A DNA stretch of 9,795 nt from an uncultured Chlamydiaceae bacterium (GTDB lineage: Bacteria > Chlamydiota > Chlamydiia > Chlamydiales > Parachlamydiaceae): positions 1-9,795 of the forward strand of contig CAMFKA010000068.1 in NCBI GenBank assembly GCA_945957185.1, written 5' to 3'. The notes beneath the pieces were generated by a model, which did not search any database, was not told where the DNA came from, and saw nothing but the letters and a program-made list of their open reading frames with translations. The position numbers were made by a program, and so were the translations under genes. This document shows, piece by piece, positions 1 through 5,334 of this stretch (the stretch's first letter is position 1; each line of letters starts with the position of its first letter).

Positions 1-179
1 AAAATAAGGTCGAGGCCTGCAAGGCCGGCATAAAAAATGGGTAATGATTAGGGCAGGGGTGAGATTGCTACCCTGCATCTGGTGAGGACATCAGGTGGGG
101 AAACTATCACTCTTTTTATGTTGCGAAAATTGCAGATTGCCACTACTATCAAACTATTATTCTACTTAGGATCTTACCC
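1..179. other. Upstream non-coding region with weak hairpins
   Basis: No complete gene is visible. One frame is open from base 3 to a TAA at 42-44 (ending VEACKAGIKNG) and could be the last residues of a gene lying to the left, but 13 codons cannot prove this. Two small hairpins follow: GCAGGG/CCCTGC (53-58 with 71-76) and CATCTG/CAGGTG (76-81 with 92-97, one G-U pair). They share base 76, so both could fold only with a slight adjustment. A nine-base direct repeat with one mismatch (CATCTGGTG 76-84, CATCAGGTG 89-97) overlaps the second. I do not recognise a known structured RNA or riboswitch here. There is no T-run directly after either hairpin, so they are not convincing terminators. Confidence 0.35.
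121..149 (+). promoter_or_regulatory. Weak candidate promoter for the DUF192-pknD cluster
   Basis: TTGCGA (121-126) and TACTAT (144-149) are separated by 17 bases, each matching four of six bases of the sigma-70-type consensus. An alternative -10 is TATTAT at 155-160 (five of six), but its only upstream partner, TTGCAG at 130-135, is weak and 19 bases away. Placement just before the first gene of a tight three-gene cluster makes a promoter here expected; the exact boxes are uncertain. Confidence 0.25.
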
Positions 180-1022
180 GTGATCAAATCTATTTTCCTA
201 TCCATAACGCTCTCTGCCGCGATTCTTACCGCAGAGATTGTGACACTCCCCTCCTCTGATTTTCGCACCAAAAGCACTACCCCTTTCACCTTTGAATTGT
301 CAACAACCCCTAATCAACGTTCGTGGGGATTGATGGGGCGCAAAGAGCTTCCCTTAAACCACGGCATGATTTTTGTTTACCCTTCATCCAACATCCTAAG
401 TCTCTGGTCCTTCAACTGTTACATCCCTCTTTCCGTCGCTTTTATGGACGAAGAAAAAATCATCCGCGACCTCCAAGACCTCGACGCCTATCCGGAAAAA
501 ATGGATCCCGAGCGTCCGGTGTATACTCTAGAAGATATGGCGCAATACCCCGCTTACGACCCCATTTTACGTTTTTTCCAGAGCAAATCGATCCGCTCGT
601 CCATCCCCACAAAATATGCGATGGAAATGAACCTGAACTGGTTTGACACCAACGAAATTAAAAAAGGTGACGTCGTCACCTGGAAACCAAATTCCAGCAG
701 CGGCGAAGTGATCCACACATGGGACCTTAGCGCACTTCAACCGACAGAAGAAAAGATGTTTCTCATCAAACTGGCAAGACCGGAACCTGTCTCCGTTTCT
801 GTCCCCCGTTCGGCTGTGTCGGTCGATGTCGTTTTCTTCGACTCTAATGACGCCGTTCTCTTCAATTCAACACTCCCTCCCGGAACAGCTCAATCTAAAC
901 GGGAAAAAAGCGTCTATTTCGTAGAATCTCCCGTCAAACGGGTAGCGGTTTTACCTGGAGGTTGGGTAGAAAAAAATTCGATCGAAATGTTACGCTCAGC
1001 TTTTGATACTGTGAGAGATTAG
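180..1022 (+). CDS. Exported DUF192-family protein, extended form
   Basis: The start is GTG at 180, preceded by AGGA at 168-171 with an 8-base spacer. Residues 1-18 form a signal-peptide-like hydrophobic stretch after a lysine (MIKSIFLSITLSAAILTA), so the protein is probably exported to the periplasm or envelope. Residues about 35-168 match the DUF192 pattern: NQRSWGLMGRKELP (45-58), GMIFVYP (62-68), a Trp-Ser-Phe segment with IPLSVAFMDEEKII (82-95), and YAMEMNLNWFDTNEIKKGD (146-164). DUF192 is widespread in bacteria but its biochemical role is not settled. Typical members are 110-170 residues. This one has an insertion between the two halves of the domain (roughly 100-140) and about 110 extra residues at the C-terminus. 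That tail contains a second stretch resembling the latter half of the domain (VDVVFFDSNDAVLF then VYFVESPVKRVAVLPGGW, 215-262). Its stop codon overlaps the Shine-Dalgarno of the next gene, which suggests co-transcription. The family call is fairly secure; the function is unknown. Confidence 0.8.
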   Translation: MIKSIFLSITLSAAILTAEIVTLPSSDFRTKSTTPFTFELSTTPNQRSWGLMGRKELPLNHGMIFVYPSSNILSLWSFNCYIPLSVAFMDEEKIIRDLQDLDAYPEKMDPERPVYTLEDMAQYPAYDPILRFFQSKSIRSSIPTKYAMEMNLNWFDTNEIKKGDVVTWKPNSSSGEVIHTWDLSALQPTEEKMFLIKLARPEPVSVSVPRSAVSVDVVFFDSNDAVLFNSTLPPGTAQSKREKSVYFVESPVKRVAVLPGGWVEKNSIEMLRSAFDTVRD

Positions 1023-1033
1023 GAGTCTCCCCC

Positions 1034-1420
1034 ATGAAACTTATTCACGTGGCGAAAATTTTTAAGAATGGAACTCACATTCATTTGTTCCTGCGTAAAA
1101 TTTCTGATCGTGAGTACCGCTGGTTCCAGGAGAAGAGCGAAACTCCCGTTTTTGCCGAGACGATCGAAGAGGCTTTACGCCTTGCCGCTCGCCACTGGAG
1201 AGCTGACTCTTTTCGCACCATCATCTGCGGCTTCCGCTACACCCTTCCCGAACGTGACGAACACGGCATCAATGCTTTGTTCCACCAAATGGCCGCTTCG
1301 ATTTCCACCCCTAACGGAGTCTATTTCGACGAGGAGTTGGGTAACAACTGCTACGTCCAAAACCAATCTCTGGAAGCGAGAGAGCTCTTCTACGCATTGC
1401 GCGACCGGGGAGAACTCTAA
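1034..1420 (+). CDS. Hypothetical protein upstream of pknD
   Basis: This is a 128-residue protein I do not recognise. The ATG at 1034 is preceded by AGGAG (1021-1025, spacer 8 bases), and that AGGAG begins within the stop codon of the DUF192 gene. The protein has no signal peptide or membrane segment and looks cytoplasmic and soluble. The N-terminal half alternates short strands (LIHVAKIF, THIHLFLRKI, REYRWFQ) with an alpha helix (AETIEEALRLAARHWRA, 41-57), suggesting a small alpha/beta fold. The C-terminus is helical and charged (SLEARELFYALRDRGEL). It lies 11 bases after the DUF192 gene and 6 bases before pknD, so all three are probably one transcript. It could be an accessory or regulatory partner of the kinase, but only the position suggests this. 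The gene itself is well supported by its spacing, ribosome binding site and tight fit between neighbours. Confidence 0.75.
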   Translation: MKLIHVAKIFKNGTHIHLFLRKISDREYRWFQEKSETPVFAETIEEALRLAARHWRADSFRTIICGFRYTLPERDEHGINALFHQMAASISTPNGVYFDEELGNNCYVQNQSLEARELFYALRDRGEL

Positions 1421-1426
1421 CATACC

Positions 1427-4420
1427 ATGACTGCCAACTGTCACAACTGCAAAAAGCACATGCCAAACGAAGGGTTCCATTACTGCCCTTTCTGTGGTAG
1501 CTCGCTGCAGGAGACGTTGATGTCCCACGACACGACACTATATACCTCCTCGCATACCGGAAGCCCTCCGGCATTGATTTCGGGTCACGTTCCTAACAAC
1601 GATGAAGTGCAATTCGCTATTGGACCGTATCAAATTCTGAAAAGCATCGGTAAGGGGGGAATGGGCGAGGTTCTGCTCGCTTTCGACACGAACTGTGGCA
1701 GAAGAATAGCCCTTAAACGTATCCGTGAAGATCTTAAAGAGCACATCCAAATGCACAATCGCTTCCTAAAGGAAGCACACATTACAAGTCAGCTGACCCA
1801 TCCATCTATTATCCCGATCTACACAATCCATGACGAGCAAGGGCAAACGTACTATACGATGCCGTTTGTCGAAGGAAAAACTCTTAAACAGATCCTAAAA
1901 GAGGCCCGTCAAGCGGATAAAGAGGGCAAAAAGGACGCTTCCACCCTGACATCTATCCCGGGACTTGTCCGTATCTTCCTCAGCATCTGCCAGGCTGTCG
2001 CTTATGCTCACTCTAATGGCGTTCTCCATCGCGACTTGAAGCCGGAAAATATCATCATCGGAAAGTACGGCGAGGTTTTGATTCTGGATTGGGGTCTAGC
2101 AAAGATGATGTGGAAAAACACGGAAGAAGAGGATCTTCCCGAAGAGGAGGAAGACTCCCCTGACGCCCCTAAAAAGCACAAGCTACATGGTCTCACAAAA
2201 ATCGGAAAGGTGGTGGGAACGGTTTCTTATATGGCTCCGGAACGTGCCCTTGGGCAGCCGGCAACGCCTCAAACCGATGTCTACTCCCTCGGCGTCATTC
2301 TCTACCAAATTCTTGCATTGCGCCCTCCATTTAAACGCGGAACCCTCAAAGAGTTCCGACATAAATTAATCAAAGAGAAATTCGTCCCCCCGGAAGAGGT
2401 CGCCCCCTACCGCGATGTTCCTAGGGTCCTCTCCGCTGTTGTCAGCCGCTGCCTTTCCGGCAATATCGATCGACGCTACTCCTCCGTTGACGAATTCATC
2501 AGAGACATCGAAAACTACTTAGAAGGGCGCTCCGAGTGGACCCAAATCGCTGAATTGCGCATCAATCGACGTGCCGATTGGGAGTTCCAAGAGAACGTCC
2601 TCATTGCTGAACACGTCGCCGTCACGAGAGGAACTGAAGTGACAGACTGGGTCAGCCTGATGATTTCGACTCAATCGTTCAATGGAAACACGCGATTGGA
2701 GACAAAGGTCAGATTGGGTCCAGGGGCTCACGGCATTGGCTTTTTGATGAGCATTCCCGAAGCGGCAGAAAGAGTGCACTTGAACGATGGCTACTGCCTC
2801 TGGATTGGTAGCGAGAGCAACAAGTCCACCAAGCTCCTCAAATCCACTGTAGAGGTGATTTATCAACCCGAAATCGTCCTCAAAAAGGGAGAGTGGTACA
2901 CCATACGGATCGAAAAAATCGATCAAAACATCTATTTTTACCTCAACGATCAGCTTCAATTCTCTTACATTTCTTATCTACCCCTCGTCGGCACTCACGT
3001 CGGCCTTCTTGCTCGCGATGACGATTTCGAAATCGACGGCATTCAGATCTCCTGTGGAGGGCAGAGCATCATGGTCAACTGCCTCACAGTACCGGACACG
3101 TTTCTTGCCCATAAAGACTACATCACCGCCTACAACGAATACAGAAGGATCGGGTACTCTTTTCCGGGCACTGCAGAAGGGCGCGAAGCTCTCTTCCGCG
3201 CAGGGATTACGTTGCTGGAACAAGCAAAAGCCGAAAGGAACACAGAGTTGTTCGATAAAGCCCTCGACGAATTTGGAATTCTCCACGACACCCCCGGTGC
3301 GCCATTAGAATATCTTGGAAAAGGTCTTGTTTACGAAACGCTACAAGACTTTAACGAAGAGATCAAATGCTATGAGCTAGCTTTACGCAGATATGGATTG
3401 CACCCTCTCAGTAGAGTGTTAAACGACCACGTGATTTATCGAATGTTGGAGTCGTCGCGTTACGACAGGAAGGCGACCTACCAATTCATCATGCTCGTAT
3501 TGCAATGTCTCCCTGATTCACGCTCGGTCAACAGCGTTAAAAAGCTGTTTACCAGCCTCCAAAAGCACTGGGAAAAGCTTCCCTTCTTCTTCAATGGGCT
3601 CTCCATCCAAAACGGCCATTACGACAACTTTCTCATCCAACTCGCATTTTGGCTGGCAAAAGAGTACCCTATTGAAGAGATCCTCGAACGGGAACTGGAA
3701 ACCGAAACTCCGAATGAGACACTCATTCAAAATGGGATTTTCGCTTTGGTGCAACTCGAATATTTCGACACCGCTCGCAAATGGCTCGACAGAATTAAAG
3801 AGCTCCCCCAGTTCGCCGAAACGTATCGATGTATCAATTGGGCGATTGACGGATCAAAAGCGATCGAGGAGATGTCTTTCTCGAATCCCCTCTCGCGAGA
3901 AGAGGAGCGGTTGCTGCAATATCTGTTAGTGCAGACTCTCAAAAAACGGCAGCTGAACAGCACACACCTGCTTTTAAGCAAAGTGGAAGGAAAATCTGTG
4001 TCGGGCTTTTGCGATGTCGCCATCAAGTCCGGTTTGGCGTGTTTGTACATGCTGGAAGGGAAGTGGAAGCAAGCGGAAGAGATTTTTCAATCCTTCCCCC
4101 TCGAGCTCCTCAATCAGGAGAGCACCCCTCTCCACTTCCTTTACGGCTGCTGGCTCTATCATACAGAGGGAAAAGAGATCGCTCTTATTCATTTTATGGG
4201 AGTGCTGGATGTCCCTTATCCACGTTCGTGGACTCTATTCAGCCATTATTTGAGTGGAAAACTATCGGAAACAGGTCCCTGGTTCCACCGCGCATTCTTT
4301 TGGGAAAAGAAGCAGTTGTTCCTGCAACTTTCTGTCTTTTACGAGCTGTTAGGAAATCTAGAAAAAGCCAAGTACTATCTGATGTTGGAGCAAAAGGAAA
4401 AAGCCAACGAGCAGGAGTAG
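1427..4420 (+). CDS. pknD: Ser/Thr protein kinase PknD, chlamydial type, with N-terminal zinc ribbon
   Basis: This is a 997-residue Hanks-type Ser/Thr kinase. Residues 5-23 hold two CxxC pairs (C5, C8, C20, C23), a likely zinc ribbon. The kinase domain spans about 66-367. Visible motifs are the glycine loop GKGGMG (75-80), the catalytic lysine K97 in IALKRI, the helix-C glutamate E116, HRDLKPEN (201-208) and the metal-binding motif DWG (221-223, where most kinases have DFG). An acidic insert (233-248) lies in the activation segment, followed by GTVSYMAPE (264-272) and DVYSLG (284-289). The kinase looks catalytically intact. Residues about 385-545 are strand-rich and resemble LamG/DUF1080-like sandwich domains (GEWYTIRIEK, IYFYLNDQL, VGLLARDDDFEIDGI). 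From about 560 to the end the protein is helical with TPR-like pairs (for example 608-655, and SVFYELLGNLEKAKYYL near the C-terminus). I see no transmembrane helix. In Chlamydia pneumoniae PknD phosphorylates the type III secretion protein CdsD, and a related role here is inferred. Known chlamydial PknD proteins are roughly 930 residues, so the zinc ribbon may account for the extra length. The likely Shine-Dalgarno, GGGGAG at 1407-1412, is rather far from the ATG (14 bases). Confidence 0.9.
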   Translation: MTANCHNCKKHMPNEGFHYCPFCGSSLQETLMSHDTTLYTSSHTGSPPALISGHVPNNDEVQFAIGPYQILKSIGKGGMGEVLLAFDTNCGRRIALKRIREDLKEHIQMHNRFLKEAHITSQLTHPSIIPIYTIHDEQGQTYYTMPFVEGKTLKQILKEARQADKEGKKDASTLTSIPGLVRIFLSICQAVAYAHSNGVLHRDLKPENIIIGKYGEVLILDWGLAKMMWKNTEEEDLPEEEEDSPDAPKKHKLHGLTKIGKVVGTVSYMAPERALGQPATPQTDVYSLGVILYQILALRPPFKRGTLKEFRHKLIKEKFVPPEEVAPYRDVPRVLSAVVSRCLSGNIDRRYSSVDEFIRDIENYLEGRSEWTQIAELRINRRADWEFQENVLIAEHVAVTRGTEVTDWVSLMISTQSFNGNTRLETKVRLGPGAHGIGFLMSIPEAAERVHLNDGYCLWIGSESNKSTKLLKSTVEVIYQPEIVLKKGEWYTIRIEKIDQNIYFYLNDQLQFSYISYLPLVGTHVGLLARDDDFEIDGIQISCGGQSIMVNCLTVPDTFLAHKDYITAYNEYRRIGYSFPGTAEGREALFRAGITLLEQAKAERNTELFDKALDEFGILHDTPGAPLEYLGKGLVYETLQDFNEEIKCYELALRRYGLHPLSRVLNDHVIYRMLESSRYDRKATYQFIMLVLQCLPDSRSVNSVKKLFTSLQKHWEKLPFFFNGLSIQNGHYDNFLIQLAFWLAKEYPIEEILERELETETPNETLIQNGIFALVQLEYFDTARKWLDRIKELPQFAETYRCINWAIDGSKAIEEMSFSNPLSREEERLLQYLLVQTLKKRQLNSTHLLLSKVEGKSVSGFCDVAIKSGLACLYMLEGKWKQAEEIFQSFPLELLNQESTPLHFLYGCWLYHTEGKEIALIHFMGVLDVPYPRSWTLFSHYLSGKLSETGPWFHRAFFWEKKQLFLQLSVFYELLGNLEKAKYYLMLEQKEKANEQE

Positions 4421-4431
4421 CTCGACATAGC

Positions 4432-4561
4432 AAGGGACAAGGGACATAAACGACGAAAAGGACGTAAAGGACTGTAATTATGAATGTTCGTCATTAATGT
4501 CCCTTCGTCCCTTGTCCTTAGTCCTTTGCGTCCCTTTCGTCGTTTATGTCCCTTGTCCTTT
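4432..4561. repeat. Long near-perfect inverted repeat with internal direct repeats
   Basis: The left arm (4432-4473) and right arm (4520-4561) are 42 bases each and are reverse complements at 39 positions, with a 46-base spacer. On the plus strand one of the three mismatches is a G-U wobble. The 13-mer GTCCCTTGTCCTT occurs twice (4507-4519 in the spacer, 4548-4560 in the right arm), and related units (ATGTCCCTTCGTCCC, GCGTCCCTTTCGTCG) fill the sequence between. The element starts 11 bases after the pknD stop. It is followed by CTTTTTGTTTT, so on the plus strand it could end transcription, but the stem is far longer than a normal terminator. It looks more like a dispersed palindromic element (REP- or MITE-like) or an expanded repeat. 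No target-site duplication is obvious and there is no transposase. Confidence 0.85.
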
Positions 4562-4617
4562 TTGTTTTGAAAGAACTCTCCTATCTTTTGTGATGCCAAT
4601 AAATTCAACACCACATA

Positions 4618-4652
4618 ATATATCCTTAATTTCATTCTCAAAAAGGATATAT
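4618..4652 (+). promoter_or_regulatory. Palindrome covering the ribosome binding site of the exported-protein gene
   Basis: ATATATCCTT (4618-4627) and AAGGATATAT (4643-4652) form a perfect 10-bp inverted repeat with a 15-base loop. The right arm contains the AAGGA Shine-Dalgarno and ends two bases before the ATG at 4654. In RNA, this stem would hide the ribosome binding site. Eight of the ten pairs are A-U, so it would be a weak, easily melted stem. If transcription starts inside the left arm, the RNA stem could not form and the palindrome would act, if at all, as a DNA operator. A CATAAT box at 4614-4619 would place the start there, but it lacks a good -35. Confidence 0.5.
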
Positions 4653-4653
4653 C

Positions 4654-5292
4654 ATGAACATGCTCTATAAACATTCATTGACGTTGTTGGCAGCGCTCTG
4701 CCTGACAACAAACATTTTGGTGGCAAATTCTGCCGAAAACGATCTTCCTGAAGAAGAAGTCGTTATTCAAGACTATACCACCAGAGACCCTTTCTATCCG
4801 ATCGATTACTCTTCGTATGCCATCGCTTCCATAGGCTACAAAGGCAATTCGATCACATTAAGCGACGGTTCTCTCTGGTTCGTTCGCCCCTGGGATCAAC
4901 ACTACGTCGATTCGTGGTTCGATTTCTACGATGGCAACCCTACCACCATCTACGTCTCCACCAATAACGACCTCTTCAAAGACACCAACTACCCTTATAA
5001 AATCATCAACAAACAAACGGGAAAATCTATCTACTGCAACATCTCCTCGTTAGCTCCTATTACTAATTGTTTATGGATCTATCGTATTGATTATGCGACA
5101 GGTCGAGTCGAAGTGGCCCACGCTAACGGCTACAACGTTTTCTATCTTGCTGACGGAGATTTTTCGAATTATCTGAACTGGCAACCGGGTGACATCGTCT
5201 TCTACGGACGCAATACTCGTTGGGACTCTTACTCGTTCCCTTATTTGATTATCAATTTCACTGCGGAGAATTCCGCTCGTTGCGATCTATAA
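4654..5292 (+). CDS. Small exported protein made of two similar modules
   Basis: The 212-residue protein begins at ATG 4654 (a second ATG lies at 4660) after AAAAGGA at 4641-4647. Residues 1-27 form a classical signal peptide: Lys-6, a hydrophobic core (LTLLAALCLTTNILVA) and a probable cut after ANSA. Cys-16 does not sit in a proper lipobox. An acidic linker follows (LPEEEVVIQDY, 31-41). The mature part is rich in Tyr, Trp, Asp and Asn and appears duplicated. Residues about 57-127 (IASIGYKGNSITLSDGS through YPYKIINKQTGKSI) line up with about 142-207 (IYRIDYATGRVEVAHANGY through FPYLIINFTAENSA). Each module has strands, a Trp-containing turn, an aspartate/asparagine-rich segment and a closing Y/F-P-Y-x-I-I-N motif. 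A beta-rich periplasmic or outer-membrane-associated protein is likely, but I do not recognise the family. Cysteines at 128, 139 and 210 could form a disulphide after export. It appears to be a single-gene unit ended by the hairpin at 5299-5329. Confidence 0.8.
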   Translation: MNMLYKHSLTLLAALCLTTNILVANSAENDLPEEEVVIQDYTTRDPFYPIDYSSYAIASIGYKGNSITLSDGSLWFVRPWDQHYVDSWFDFYDGNPTTIYVSTNNDLFKDTNYPYKIINKQTGKSIYCNISSLAPITNCLWIYRIDYATGRVEVAHANGYNVFYLADGDFSNYLNWQPGDIVFYGRNTRWDSYSFPYLIINFTAENSARCDL

Positions 5293-5298
5293 GTGCTA

Positions 5299-5329
5299 AA
5301 AGAAGGCTTCGCGATGCGAAGCCTTCTTT
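5299..5329. terminator. Bidirectional intrinsic terminator between convergent genes
   Basis: A perfect 14-bp stem (5299-5312 with 5316-5329) encloses the 3-base loop GAT. The core AGAAGGCTTCGC is GC-rich near the loop. The plus strand ends in a short run, CTTCTTT, and the minus strand in CTTCTTTT. It lies between the stop of the exported-protein gene (5292) and the stop of ileS (5335, minus strand), so it can serve both. Confidence 0.88.
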
Positions 5330-5334
5330 ATCGA

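Noticed and set aside
3..44. Possible C-terminal tail of a gene entering from the left
   Set aside because: Only 13 codons are visible, and other frames cannot be excluded. It is mentioned in the region entry but not called as a gene.
665..681. Perfect 7-bp hairpin AGGTGAC/GTCACCT inside the DUF192 gene
   Set aside because: It encodes conserved domain residues (KKGDVVTW) and has no T-run. It is probably a by-product of codons rather than a signal.
4009..4449. 146-codon plus-strand frame in the 3' part of pknD
   Set aside because: It is an out-of-frame shadow of pknD, and no family is recognisable in it.
4498..4560. Repeated GTCCCTT words as a possible CRISPR array
   Set aside because: Units are short, irregular and without uniform spacers. 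They are part of the inverted repeat.
4375..4674. 99-codon minus-strand open frame with a Lys/Arg/Gly-rich middle
   Set aside because: Its middle is simply the translation of the inverted repeat, and its ends overlap pknD and the exported-protein gene. It has no ribosome binding site of note.
4687..4704. Possible lipoprotein signal (LLAALC) in the exported protein
   Set aside because: The residue before Cys-16 is leucine, not the Gly/Ala/Ser a lipobox needs, and an ordinary cleavage site (ANSA) follows.
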